This document shows, one piece after another, positions 26,496-35,821 of a stretch of 64,000 nt of DNA. Where the stretch lies: the NCBI RefSeq assembly GCF_003576455.2, contig NZ_CP032869.1, positions 5,270,001 through 5,334,000 of the forward strand, given 5' to 3'. Source of the DNA: Mucilaginibacter celer. Its GTDB lineage: Bacteria > Bacteroidota > Bacteroidia > Sphingobacteriales > Sphingobacteriaceae. How positions within the stretch are numbered: position 1 is the stretch's first letter; each line of letters opens with the position of its first letter. Position numbers and translations under genes: made by a program. Under the pieces are notes generated by a model. The model did no database searches and was not told where the DNA came from. It was given only the letters and a program-made list of their open reading frames with translations.

Positions 26496-28571
26496 ATGGA
26501 TTTAACTGTGCGCCAAACGCCCGCAAAGCGTAATGGCTGTATTCAAGGCATCGTATGGCTTGTTTCCTTCGGGATGGCAAGCGTTTTTTGTTGTGCGCAG
26601 GTTTCGGCACAAAACCGGGTTGTAAAAAAAGATACCACTCAGAAAGATTCAGCCAAAATTCATCAGCTTAAACAGGTAGAGATAAAAGGTGCCAAAGCCG
26701 ATGTTCGTAATATTTCCCCCACACCGGTTCAGGTTTTAAAAGGCGAGCAGCTGCAAAGGCTCAATAGCCTTTCGGTTGCCGATGCGCTCCGGCTTTTTAG
26801 TGGTGTGCAGTTGAAAGATTATGGCGGCGTTGGTGGTTTGAAGACAGTTAACATCCGAAGCCTTGGCAGCAGTCACGTAGCTATATTTTACGATGGTGTA
26901 GAACTGCAAAACGCCCAGAACGGGCAGGTTGACCTTGGTCGTTTCTCGCTCGATAATATGGACGAGGTTGATCTTTACAACGGCCAGAAAAGCGAAACGT
27001 TCCAGGCGGCCAAAGGTTTCTCGGCGGCCAGTTCCATCTACCTGCAAAGTGCTAAGCCTAAATTTGAGCCAGACGAGCATACGCATATCCGCTTCGGCTA
27101 TAAAACAGGTTCGTTCGGGCTTAATAATCCTTCTGTACTGTGGCAGCAAAAGATCAATAAAAACACCTCTGCCTATTTCAGTACCGAATGGATAAAAGCC
27201 AACGGCCGTTACAAGTTCAGGTATACCAACGGCGTTTATGACACCACGGCGGTACGTAACAATACTGATGTAGAATCATACCGGGTTGAAGGTGGTATCA
27301 ACAGCTATTCGGAAAGCGGCGAATGGAATGTTAAGGTGTACAGCTATACCTCAAACCGCGGGCTGCCGGGCGCTATCGTATCTAATAAATTTAACTATAC
27401 TCAGCGCCAGTGGGACCGCAACCAGTTTATCCAGGCCAACTATGAAAGTAATTCGCACAAGCGTTACACCATAGGCCTCATTGCAAAATATGCTGATGAT
27501 TATCTGCGCTATCTCGACCCCGAATTTGTTACTACCACTGGCTTTTTAGATAACCGTTTCAATCAGCACGAGCTTTACTTTTCAGTAGCCAACCGTTATC
27601 GTATTTTGCCGGTTTGGGATGTTGATCTATCTACTGATTATCTGCGCAATACCCTCGATGCAAACCTGTATCGTTTCCCATATCCAACACGCAACCAGGA
27701 GCTGGTTTCTTTAGCCTCGCAGCTTAAGTTAAAACGCTTTAACCTTCAGGCATCTGTATTGGGCACTTTTGTTGATGATCGGGTAAAGTTGTATGAAGGT
27801 GCCGGTAATAAAACAGAATACACTCCGGCGGTGACGGCATCATTGCAGGTCTCGCCTGATTTGATGTTGCGCGCCTTTTATAAAAACATTTTCCGCCTGC
27901 CTACCCTTAATGAGCTTTATTACACCTTTGTTGGCAATACGCTGCTTAAACCCGAATATGCAAAGCAGTACGATATCGGCGCTACCTATAACCGCCATTT
28001 TGTTGATGGATTTATCTCTTCATTCTCCATCCAGGCCGATGCTTATTATAACAAAGTAAAAGACAAGATCATCGCCGCCCCCGGCCTAAACCTGTTCAGG
28101 TGGACTATGTATAACCTGGGCGATGTTAATATCAAAGGCGCTGAAGTAAATATGCAGCTTGCCAAACAGGTTTCGCGGGATCTTAGCTTGAATGCTACCA
28201 TCAACTATACCTGGCAGCAGGCTTTTTATACCGATAACGGGATAACCTATCACTATAACATCCCTTACGTGCCAACCAACAGTGTGTCGTTTACGGCATC
28301 GGCAGATTATAAAAGTTTCGGCTTTAATTATAGCTACCTGTACACCGGTTCGCGCTACAGCCAGCTGAGCGATGATCAAAACCATATTTATAACTACTTA
28401 CAGCCATGGTATACACATGATTTGGCTGTAAACTACCTCACCAAAATTTACAGGCATAAAACCCGGTTCAGTATCGAGGTAAATAACATCCTGAACCAGG
28501 ACAGGGAGATCATTGCCAACTTCCCGATGCCGCGGCGCTTTTACCGCTTTAAACTAAGTTATAGCATTTGA
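26496..28571 (+). CDS. TonB-dependent outer-membrane receptor, probable cobalamin transporter (BtuB-like)
   Basis: The 691-residue protein has a signal sequence ending near VSAQ, a plug domain (about 55-170, with PVQVLKGEQLQRL and VNIRSLGSSHVAIFYDGV) and a 22-strand barrel ending in the aromatic YRFKLSYSI strand. The upstream cobalamin riboswitch and downstream surface lipoproteins point to B12 or related corrinoids as substrate; the riboswitch gives this rather than the protein sequence. It lacks the long CarboxypepD-like N-terminal extension of SusC proteins, in line with a BtuB-like role. The next gene starts one base after its stop. Confidence 0.9.
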   Translation: MDLTVRQTPAKRNGCIQGIVWLVSFGMASVFCCAQVSAQNRVVKKDTTQKDSAKIHQLKQVEIKGAKADVRNISPTPVQVLKGEQLQRLNSLSVADALRLFSGVQLKDYGGVGGLKTVNIRSLGSSHVAIFYDGVELQNAQNGQVDLGRFSLDNMDEVDLYNGQKSETFQAAKGFSAASSIYLQSAKPKFEPDEHTHIRFGYKTGSFGLNNPSVLWQQKINKNTSAYFSTEWIKANGRYKFRYTNGVYDTTAVRNNTDVESYRVEGGINSYSESGEWNVKVYSYTSNRGLPGAIVSNKFNYTQRQWDRNQFIQANYESNSHKRYTIGLIAKYADDYLRYLDPEFVTTTGFLDNRFNQHELYFSVANRYRILPVWDVDLSTDYLRNTLDANLYRFPYPTRNQELVSLASQLKLKRFNLQASVLGTFVDDRVKLYEGAGNKTEYTPAVTASLQVSPDLMLRAFYKNIFRLPTLNELYYTFVGNTLLKPEYAKQYDIGATYNRHFVDGFISSFSIQADAYYNKVKDKIIAAPGLNLFRWTMYNLGDVNIKGAEVNMQLAKQVSRDLSLNATINYTWQQAFYTDNGITYHYNIPYVPTNSVSFTASADYKSFGFNYSYLYTGSRYSQLSDDQNHIYNYLQPWYTHDLAVNYLTKIYRHKTRFSIEVNNILNQDREIIANFPMPRRFYRFKLSYSI

Positions 28572-28572
28572 T

Positions 28573-29718
28573 ATGATAAAGAAATTTAAAATAGCCCTAC
28601 ATCTACCCGTTGCACTGTTTGTGGTATTACTTGCGGTATCGTGCCGCAAGGCCCCGCAGGTAATACCCGGGCAGGTTGAACAAATTTTTACCGGTGATGC
28701 CTCAAGCACCATCAAGGGTATGTACCTGCTTAACGAGGGCAACATGAACATGAACAAAGCCTCGTTGGATTTTGTGAACTTCCGCACCGGTATTTACGAG
28801 CGCAATATTTATAATAAAGCCAACCCGGCAGTAACTAAAGGGTTGGGGGATGTAGGTAATGATATTGGCATCTATGGCTCAAAAATGTATGTGGTGGTCA
28901 ATATCTCTAATAAGGTAGAGGTGTTGGATGTTAAAACTGCCAAAAAATTAGGGCAGATAGATATTGTAAACTGCCGCTATGTAACTTTTCATAACAACAA
29001 AGCCTATGTAAGCGCCTATCTGGGTAAAGTTGGCGATCCTAAAGCGCCCAATGGTATCGTTGCCGAAATTGATACTACCACCTTACAGATCACCCACAGG
29101 GTAACCGTTGGCAGGCAGCCGGAAGAAATGGCTATTGTAGGCGAGAAATTATATATAGCCAATTCGGGCGGCTATAGTCCTACCGATTACGAACGTACTG
29201 TTTCAGTGATTGATCTGGCTTCGTTTACCGAAACCAAGCGCATTGATGTAGCCATTAACCTGGACAGGGTAAAAGCCGATAAATACGGCGACCTGTACGT
29301 AACCTCCCGCGGCGACTACTATACTATCCCATCCAAATTATTTGTAATAGATACCCATACGGATGCAGTAAAAAAGGTATTTGACATAGCTGCCAGCAAC
29401 CTGTGGATTGATGATGATATCGCCTACATCTACAGTACCGAATGGAGTTATCCGCAACAAAAAAATACTATCAGTTATTCGATGCTCAACGTCAAGGACG
29501 AAACCGTGCTGAGCAGCAAATTTATTACCGATGGTACCGACCAGAAAATTGTAGTACCCTACGGCATTGCCGTTAACCCCCTAACCAAAGATGTTTTTGT
29601 TACCGATGCCGGCAATTACGTGGCATCGGGTACGCTTTATTGTTTCGACAAAAACGGCCGCAAAAAATGGCAGGTAGTAGGGGGCGATATCCCGGCGCAC
29701 ATGGCCTTTGTTTATTAA
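28573..29718 (+). CDS. Surface lipoprotein, YncE/DUF5074-like beta-propeller
   Basis: The 381-residue protein has a lipoprotein signal with lipobox cysteine in LLAVSCRK (about residue 24). The body has repeated blade-like units such as SGGYSPTDYERTVSVIDLAS and DVKTAKKLGQIDIVNCRY, as in YncE-like seven-bladed propellers. The gene follows the receptor by one base and is under the same riboswitch. In Bacteroides the surface lipoprotein BtuG, also a propeller, binds cobalamin tightly and sits on BtuB; this protein is a good candidate for that role by fold and position. Binding itself is not shown by the sequence. Confidence 0.8.
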   Translation: MIKKFKIALHLPVALFVVLLAVSCRKAPQVIPGQVEQIFTGDASSTIKGMYLLNEGNMNMNKASLDFVNFRTGIYERNIYNKANPAVTKGLGDVGNDIGIYGSKMYVVVNISNKVEVLDVKTAKKLGQIDIVNCRYVTFHNNKAYVSAYLGKVGDPKAPNGIVAEIDTTTLQITHRVTVGRQPEEMAIVGEKLYIANSGGYSPTDYERTVSVIDLASFTETKRIDVAINLDRVKADKYGDLYVTSRGDYYTIPSKLFVIDTHTDAVKKVFDIAASNLWIDDDIAYIYSTEWSYPQQKNTISYSMLNVKDETVLSSKFITDGTDQKIVVPYGIAVNPLTKDVFVTDAGNYVASGTLYCFDKNGRKKWQVVGGDIPAHMAFVY

Positions 29719-29748
29719 TCCAGTTCATTTTAAATACAACCAGCTTTT

Positions 29749-30636
29749 ATGAAAAAACAACAACTTAAACTACTGATACTTCTCGGCGCGTTGTCCGCCT
29801 TTACCTGGGCATCCTGCACAAAGGATAAAACTACCGAAGTTAAACCGCAGGAAGCTCCGATCCGCCCGGTTTCCCCCTCAAGTAATGCTTACGTAACCAC
29901 TTTGTTTGATTTCAACCCTGCACCGGGGCAGTTTACTAATACCGGCTTAGGTGATACTGCGGCGGCTAAAGCAACCCTTAAAACAGATCAGGGTTTGGTA
30001 AGCCTTGGCGGCTGGGGTGGTTACATTGTTGTAGGCTTTGATCATACCGTATTGAACGCCGATGGCAAAACAGATTTTGTGGTTTACGGCAACGCCTTCG
30101 AAAAATTTGCCGAACCCGGCGTGATCTGGGTAATGCAGGATAAAAACGGCAACGGCAAACCCGATGATACCTGGTACGAGATTGAAGGAAGTGCATCGCA
30201 CAAGGATGGCTACATACGTAACTACTCGGTAACCTACACCCGCCCGGCCTGCGATACCTGCAGCGTACCATGGAAAGATAATAAAGGCAATACCGGCGTG
30301 GTACAAACCAACATATTCCACACACAAGCCTACTACCCTATCGGCATTAAAGCAAATACCTACACTTTAACCGGAAGCCTGCTGCCATCAAGCAATATCA
30401 ATATGGATGACCCAACTTTTATCACCAGCGCATCATTTGATTATGGTTATGCCGATAATACAGGTGGTGGCGACAAGATTGATATCAGCAGCGCCATTGA
30501 TGATAAAGGCAATAAAGTAAGCCTTAAAGGTATCGACTTTATTAAAGTACAAACCGGCATCCTGGCCAATATGGGCTGGCTGGGCGAGCAATCAACCGAG
30601 TTTACCGGTGCTGCCGATCTGAGCCTGCTTAAATAA
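29749..30636 (+). CDS. Cell-surface lipoprotein of the cobalamin locus
   Basis: The 295-residue protein has a lipobox (TWASCTKD, Cys near 23). The mature part has a conserved-looking core (GGWGGYIVVGFDH, FVVYGNAFEKFAEPGVIWVM, and an EF-hand-like loop DKNGNGKPDDTWYEIEG). It ends in a GIDFIKVQTG segment typical of jelly-roll surface proteins in Bacteroidota. It is cotranscribed with the receptor (30 bp gap). Similar cell-surface proteins occur beside cobalamin-regulated propeller genes in Bacteroidota, so an auxiliary corrinoid-capture role is likely but inferred. The family number is not certain from sequence alone. Confidence 0.72.
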   Translation: MKKQQLKLLILLGALSAFTWASCTKDKTTEVKPQEAPIRPVSPSSNAYVTTLFDFNPAPGQFTNTGLGDTAAAKATLKTDQGLVSLGGWGGYIVVGFDHTVLNADGKTDFVVYGNAFEKFAEPGVIWVMQDKNGNGKPDDTWYEIEGSASHKDGYIRNYSVTYTRPACDTCSVPWKDNKGNTGVVQTNIFHTQAYYPIGIKANTYTLTGSLLPSSNINMDDPTFITSASFDYGYADNTGGGDKIDISSAIDDKGNKVSLKGIDFIKVQTGILANMGWLGEQSTEFTGAADLSLLK

Positions 30637-30668
30637 TTACGCACTAATAGTTTAAACTCAATATTATA

Positions 30669-31994
30669 ATGAAAAAAACAAGTACTCTTAAATTAGGAAT
30701 CGGCGTGTTGGCCCTTTCTTTAATGGCTTTGGCATCCTGCAAAAAAGATAACACCGAAGGCCTGGTAACCAAACTGGCCATCACATCGGCCGGCGGCAAT
30801 GATACCACCAGCGTTGGCAGCGCTATTACATTTACCCCAACCGTAAGTACTAAAACAGGCGTTACCTATAGCTGGACGGTAAACGGCATTGTAAAAGGAA
30901 CCGGCGCTACATTTACCTACAGGCCTGAAGCCCGCGGAGATTACCAAATTGCTTTTAAAGTTATTGCTGCCCTTAGCTCGGATGTTATTAATTACAAGGT
31001 TCACGTTTACGCTAAATACGAAAATGGCTTTTTTATAGCTAACGAAGGCTGGTTTGGCCATGGCACAGGCACCCTGAGCTTTTACCGCTTTAACACCCGC
31101 GCAAAAGAAGACAGCATTTTTGAAAAGGAAAATCCCGGCAAAAACCTCGAACCAAAAACATCCTCTTTGGAGTATGGAACCATCTTTAACAACAAACTGG
31201 TACTGGTATCCAAATCGGGCGGGCCGGTTGTTGTAACCGATGCTTACTCGTTAAAACAGCTGGGCCGCATCCCTGCAGCCGGTGGTAAAAACTGGATGGC
31301 ATTTGTTGGCGTGAGCGATACCAAAGGATTGTTAAGCTCTGGCGATGGTATTTATCCATTCAATTTAACAACCTATACAACAGGCACCAAATTAGCAGGC
31401 ATCAGTGGCACCGTTGGCGATATGATTAAAGCCGGAAATTACGTGTTTGCTTTATCAGAAACTGATGGTGTTGTTGTGATAAACGCGGCTACCAATGCAG
31501 TAGTTAAAAAAATTGCCGGGATGGATGTGGCATTTGCCAAAACTCCGGATGGCTCTGTTTGGGCTGCCGGCAGTACATCGCTCATTAAAATTAACCCCTC
31601 AACACTGGCTGTTACTACTGTTGCCTTACCTTTTACCGCTTACGGCACCTGGTTTGCATGGCATCCGGGTTCAATTACCGCATCAACCAAAAACAATACG
31701 GTTTATATTGCCAACAACGGTATGTTTAGCGGTGCTACTACCATTTATAAATATGATGGTACCGCTGCCTCTGTACAAACACCGTTAATTACTATTCCGG
31801 CAGGTAAAGAGCTTTATGGTGCAGGTGTTAAATATATCCCTCAAACAAATCAGCTGGCGGTAACCACTGTCGAGTCGGGATTTGGGGCCCACTTCGCTGC
31901 CAACAATCTTTATTTTTATAATACTTCGGGTACGCTTGCGCGTAATCTTACTTATTCGGGCTATTACTTCCCGGCAACACCTTTTACTTATTAA
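30669..31994 (+). CDS. DUF5074-like surface lipoprotein with N-terminal PKD/Ig-like domain
   Basis: The 441-residue protein begins with a lipobox (LMALASCKKD). Residues about 30-115 form an Ig/PKD-like domain (TFTPTVSTKTGVTYSWTVNG). The rest is a propeller starting at ENGFFIANEGWFGHGTG. This propeller is about 75 percent identical by eye to that of the next gene, so the two are tandem duplicates. It is the fourth gene of the riboswitch operon (32 bp gap). It probably presents a corrinoid-binding propeller further from the membrane through the extra domain; that role is inferred. Confidence 0.78.
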   Translation: MKKTSTLKLGIGVLALSLMALASCKKDNTEGLVTKLAITSAGGNDTTSVGSAITFTPTVSTKTGVTYSWTVNGIVKGTGATFTYRPEARGDYQIAFKVIAALSSDVINYKVHVYAKYENGFFIANEGWFGHGTGTLSFYRFNTRAKEDSIFEKENPGKNLEPKTSSLEYGTIFNNKLVLVSKSGGPVVVTDAYSLKQLGRIPAAGGKNWMAFVGVSDTKGLLSSGDGIYPFNLTTYTTGTKLAGISGTVGDMIKAGNYVFALSETDGVVVINAATNAVVKKIAGMDVAFAKTPDGSVWAAGSTSLIKINPSTLAVTTVALPFTAYGTWFAWHPGSITASTKNNTVYIANNGMFSGATTIYKYDGTAASVQTPLITIPAGKELYGAGVKYIPQTNQLAVTTVESGFGAHFAANNLYFYNTSGTLARNLTYSGYYFPATPFTY

Positions 31995-32019
31995 TCATCT
32001 AAAAAAATAAACATCTACC

Positions 32020-33144
32020 ATGAAACTAATTACAACCCGGTTTGGGGCATTGGCGCTTGCTGCTTTCATATTGGCAGCAAGCTCCTGTAAAAAAGATCAG
32101 GCCGTTAATCAGCAGCAAAACTTAGCTAACGGGAAAAGCCTGAAGGCACAATCGTTAGGCAAATATGATAACGGTTTCTTTTTAATAAACGAAGGCTGGT
32201 ACGGCCATGGCACGGGCAGCGTAAGTTTTTACAGCTTTGCAACCGGCACCAAACAGGATAGCATTTTTACCAAAGAGAACCCCGGCAAAAATTTAAACCC
32301 GGCAACCTCAACACTCGAGTATGGAACCATCTTTAATAATAAACTGTTCCTGGTATCAAAAGTTGGCGGCCCGGTGGTGATTACTGATCCATATTCGCTG
32401 GTTGAGCTTGGTCGCATTGCCGCTGTGGGCAGCAATAACTGGCAGGCTTTTGTTGGGATTGATGCTACCAAAGGGTTGTTAAGTTCGGCTAATGGTGTTT
32501 ATCCCTTTAATTTAACAACATACACTACGGGTACCAAACTAACCAGTGTTACCGGCAGCGTTGGCGATATGATTAAATCGGGAAATTACATTTTTGTATT
32601 ATCGCAGAGTAAAGGCGTGGTGATACTTAATGCAGCCGATTATTCGGTGGCCAAAACCATATCCGGCATGGTGGTTGCGTTCACCAAAACTCCCGATGGT
32701 TCTGTTTGGGCAGCGGGCGGTACATCGCTTATCAAAATCAATCCATCTACATTGGCGGTAACTACCATTACTTTGCCTTTTACGGCAAACAGTACCTGGT
32801 TTGCATGGCATCCGGGCTCTATCACGGCATCAACCCAAAACAATACGGTTTACATTGCCAATAACGGCACTTTTAGCGGTGCAACTACCATTTACAGGTA
32901 TATTGATGGCAATGCAGCTTCGTTAACAAATCCGTTTATAACAATCCCGGCGGGTAAAGAACTTTATGGTTCAGGGATAGGATATATTCCGCAAACCAAT
33001 CAATTGGCAGTTACTACGGTAAAATCGGGCTTTGGTACCAATTATGGCGTTAACGACCTTTATTTTTACGATTTAAATGGCAACCAGGTAAGCGATCTGC
33101 CTTATTCGGGCTATTATTTCCCGGCTATCCCGGTATTTCATTAA
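32020..33144 (+). CDS. DUF5074-like surface lipoprotein, paralogue without the PKD domain
   Basis: The 374-residue lipoprotein (lipobox ILAASSCKKD) carries only the propeller, starting at DNGFFLINEGWYGHGTG right after a short linker. It keeps nearly the same blade sequences as the preceding protein, for example NPGKNL, LEYGTIFNNKL, TPDGSVWAAG and FAWHPGSITAST. It is the last gene of the operon and is followed by a strong bidirectional terminator. Loss, or never having, the Ig-like domain suggests that one copy acts close to the receptor and the other further out. Confidence 0.78.
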   Translation: MKLITTRFGALALAAFILAASSCKKDQAVNQQQNLANGKSLKAQSLGKYDNGFFLINEGWYGHGTGSVSFYSFATGTKQDSIFTKENPGKNLNPATSTLEYGTIFNNKLFLVSKVGGPVVITDPYSLVELGRIAAVGSNNWQAFVGIDATKGLLSSANGVYPFNLTTYTTGTKLTSVTGSVGDMIKSGNYIFVLSQSKGVVILNAADYSVAKTISGMVVAFTKTPDGSVWAAGGTSLIKINPSTLAVTTITLPFTANSTWFAWHPGSITASTQNNTVYIANNGTFSGATTIYRYIDGNAASLTNPFITIPAGKELYGSGIGYIPQTNQLAVTTVKSGFGTNYGVNDLYFYDLNGNQVSDLPYSGYYFPAIPVFH

Positions 33145-33160
33145 TAACATACCCCTGTTA

Positions 33161-33204
33161 AACAACAAAGCCCCTTAATCTTAACTGATAGGGGCTTTGT
33201 TGTT
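33161..33204. terminator. Bidirectional intrinsic terminator
   Basis: Stem AACAACAAAGCCCCTTA paired with TAGGGGCTTTGTTGTT around a short loop. It ends the cobalamin operon on the plus strand and the NHL protein gene on the minus strand. Confidence 0.85.
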
Positions 33205-33221
33205 TGTATAAACTATTAAAC

Positions 33222-34994
33222 TTACTGCTTGCTTATTTTAAGTACCTGGGTTGTATTATCAGCATACCTGATATTTACAATGTAAACACCCCGGTTAAAA
33301 TTACTGATATCGAGCGGAGCGCTGTTTTTGCCTGCCTGCGCCTGCCCTTTTTGCTTTAACATAGCTTTACCGGCCATATTGGTTACGGTAAGCTCGTAAC
33401 CCAGGTTTTTTTGCGTTGTAAAAGCCACCGAAGCACTGCTTGCCGTTGGGTTTGGATAAATGGTAGCAAGCGGCTGGCTTTGCTGCTCGGGTGCTTTGCT
33501 CAAAACATCTTTAGCCTTTAAAACCATCGGGCCTGTTTGCACATTGATGTACCGCGTGCGTGTTGCCGAGGTTCCGCAGGTATTGAAAGCGGTTACAGTA
33601 ATCGGTCCGGTGGTATTGCCCCATTTTACATAAATAATGGAGGTACCCTGGCCCGATTGGATGGTGGCATCATCAGGCACTGTCCAGCTGTAGGTAACAT
33701 CCTTCTGCACAGGGTTAAGTTTATACCGCCCCACTGCCTGGCTGGCCAGTTGATCGGGACCGGTAATAGCGCCCGGGAATACCGGTTTTGCAGTAATCTT
33801 TATTGGCGCGCTGGTATACTCAACATTATTAACCATTTTAATCTGCACCTTATAAACGGCCGGCGCAACATTGGTAAGTTGTGAGTTGGCGATGTTGGCA
33901 ACCTTAAACTTGCGTACGCGGGCCTCAAACAAATCGGATACATAGATCTGGCTCGAAACCGGATCGAAATACATCCCGAATGAGGTACTGATCTTACTCA
34001 TTTCAGTACCATTTGAAGGAACACCAAGGCCACCGGCAACCGTTACACCGTAAGTGGCGCCAACAGCCCATCGTTGTACACGACCGGCATCAAGTACGTA
34101 AAGATTCCCTGCCGAGTCGACACTTAACTCCTGCGGGAATGACAACTGATTGGCATTTGTGCCGTTACCATTGCCGCCGGCTACGGTAACCCCGGTGGTA
34201 GCACCCGGAGCCCATTTCTGCACCCGGTAATTATAGGTATCTGCTACATAAACATTGCCGGCATAATCAACAGCAACGCCCGATGTTTCATAAAGCTGGT
34301 TGGCCGCGCTGCCTTTACCATTGCCGCCGGCAACAGTGGTACCGCTGGTAGCACCCGGAGCCCATTTTTGCACACGGGCATTCCACCGGTCAGATACATA
34401 GATATTCCCGAAGCGGTCCATACATAACGATTGCGGATTGCTGAGCTGGTTGGCTGCTGCGCCGTAACCGTTGCCGCCTACCACAATGGTGCCGCTTGTT
34501 GCACCCGGTGCCCATTTGCGCACGCTTGATGAAAGGTAATCAGAAACATAAATATTTCCGGCATCATCCACCACAACATCCTGTGGCGAATAAAACTGAT
34601 TAAGGGCCGATCCTTTACCATTGCCCCCGGCAACTACAACACCCGAAGTAGCCCCCTGTACCCATTTTTGTACGCTTTGCCCCGTTACAACATAAATTTG
34701 ATTGTGATACAGGTACAATCCCCTGGTATCGTACATCTGGTTGGGGCCGGTACCCGAACCGTTTCCGCCGGCTACAATTACGCCGTTAGGATCATAGCGG
34801 CCACGGGCAACAAGCAGGGTGGTATCTTTATACCATTTTACCTCGCCAATGGTGCCCGATGTAAGCGAGCCGGTTAGGGTACTACCCTCGCAGGTATCGC
34901 CAACAATAATGGCGCTGCGGGTCTGCGCATGGGTATACAATGCTGATCCAGACATACAAAGAATCAGTAAGCCTTGCAGGAAAAACTTTTTCAT
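33222..34994 (-). CDS. Secreted NHL-repeat protein with type IX secretion sorting domain
   Basis: The 590-residue protein has a signal peptide (FLQGLLILCMSGSALYTHAQ), five to six NHL-like repeats of about 57 residues (each with VAGGNGxGxxxNQL and VQKWAPGATSG), an Ig-like region (about 385-490) and a C-terminal Por secretion tail (IYPNPTASSASVAF ... GVYIVNIRY). The tail marks it for export by the type IX system and anchoring or release at the surface. The NHL repeats should form a propeller for carbohydrate or protein binding. The repeats are also alike at DNA level (about 34140-34760), so they expand and contract readily. Confidence 0.85.
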   Translation of the reverse strand: MKKFFLQGLLILCMSGSALYTHAQTRSAIIVGDTCEGSTLTGSLTSGTIGEVKWYKDTTLLVARGRYDPNGVIVAGGNGSGTGPNQMYDTRGLYLYHNQIYVVTGQSVQKWVQGATSGVVVAGGNGKGSALNQFYSPQDVVVDDAGNIYVSDYLSSSVRKWAPGATSGTIVVGGNGYGAAANQLSNPQSLCMDRFGNIYVSDRWNARVQKWAPGATSGTTVAGGNGKGSAANQLYETSGVAVDYAGNVYVADTYNYRVQKWAPGATTGVTVAGGNGNGTNANQLSFPQELSVDSAGNLYVLDAGRVQRWAVGATYGVTVAGGLGVPSNGTEMSKISTSFGMYFDPVSSQIYVSDLFEARVRKFKVANIANSQLTNVAPAVYKVQIKMVNNVEYTSAPIKITAKPVFPGAITGPDQLASQAVGRYKLNPVQKDVTYSWTVPDDATIQSGQGTSIIYVKWGNTTGPITVTAFNTCGTSATRTRYINVQTGPMVLKAKDVLSKAPEQQSQPLATIYPNPTASSASVAFTTQKNLGYELTVTNMAGKAMLKQKGQAQAGKNSAPLDISNFNRGVYIVNIRYADNTTQVLKISKQ

Positions 34995-35108
34995 AAGGTT
35001 AAATTTTGCGCTTAAGGGGCGTAAGCTGGTTTTGTGATATATAAAGTTAGGAAAGGGTATCGCACTTTTGCAATAAATTGCGGTTAATTATTTGCTAATC
35101 AGTTATTT

Positions 35109-35228
35109 ATGGGTTTAGACATTTATTTTAGAGAAAAAAATAATTTTTTAAACGACAAAATATTAACCAATGATAAAATCGAAGCAAAAGGAATAAAGCC
35201 TGAAGACCAGAGGGATATAAAAAAGTAA
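35109..35228 (+). pseudogene. Possible gene remnant or micro-ORF (39 codons)
   Basis: ATG GGT TTA GAC opens a 39-codon frame beginning MGLDIYFREKN, which resembles the start of larger proteins opening with MGLDIYF. It ends in a stop that coincides with the hairpin at 35225-35253. It may be the leftover head of a deleted gene. The surrounding 34995-35821 gap is very AT-rich and otherwise holds no gene. Confidence 0.25.
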
Positions 35229-35253
35229 AGCCCCTGATGGGCAGGGGCCTTTA
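35225..35253 (+). terminator. GC-rich hairpin, possible terminator or leader element
   Basis: Arms GTAAAGCCCCTG and CAGGGGCCTTTAC (one bulge) around a short loop. No long T-run follows, so it may be part of a leader rather than a terminator. Confidence 0.4.
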
Positions 35254-35276
35254 CTAACCAATTATAAACCTAAATT

Positions 35277-35339
35277 ATGAGAAGACTATTTTATGTGGTG
35301 CTATCTTTAACACGGTGTAAAAATAACACTAAGTTTTGA
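35277..35339 (+). other. 20-codon leader-like ORF after the hairpin
   Basis: An ATG at 35277 opens MRRLFYVVLSLTRCKNNTKF, which starts like a signal peptide and then stops. It looks like the leftover start of an exported-protein gene or a short leader peptide. From here to 35821 I see only AT-rich sequence. Confidence 0.2.
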
Positions 35340-35821
35340 TATTCGGAAATTTTTATTTGTAATTTTTTTGTAAGTTTTACTAATTACTTCCTTATCCGAT
35401 ATCTTATTGTCAAAAATAAGAATAAATCATTATTAATTTACTAATTTTTTAAAAAAATACACCTGGTTTAAATAATAGTCTATTTTAACAATGTTTTATC
35501 CGGAATTTTGTTTTTAAAATTCACAAAAAGATAACTTTAAATGATTTTTAAGATAAAACAGGGCACCAAAACGCAGTTTAAGTCATTTTTTCGGACGAAA
35601 AACAGGCAAAAACCATTTTATGGATGATTTTTATTAAAGAAAACTAAAAATCGATGTTATTTTTTTGTTAAATAATGCTTTTTAAGCTTCTTAAAAGAAC
35701 TAATGATTGCTAAATCAATTTATCTCCTAAACGGGATAAACTATCAAAAATTACTTTACAACTGCAATTTTTTAAATATGCTTTAACATTTTTGCCGCGA
35801 AAATACATCTTCTTTAAAAGC

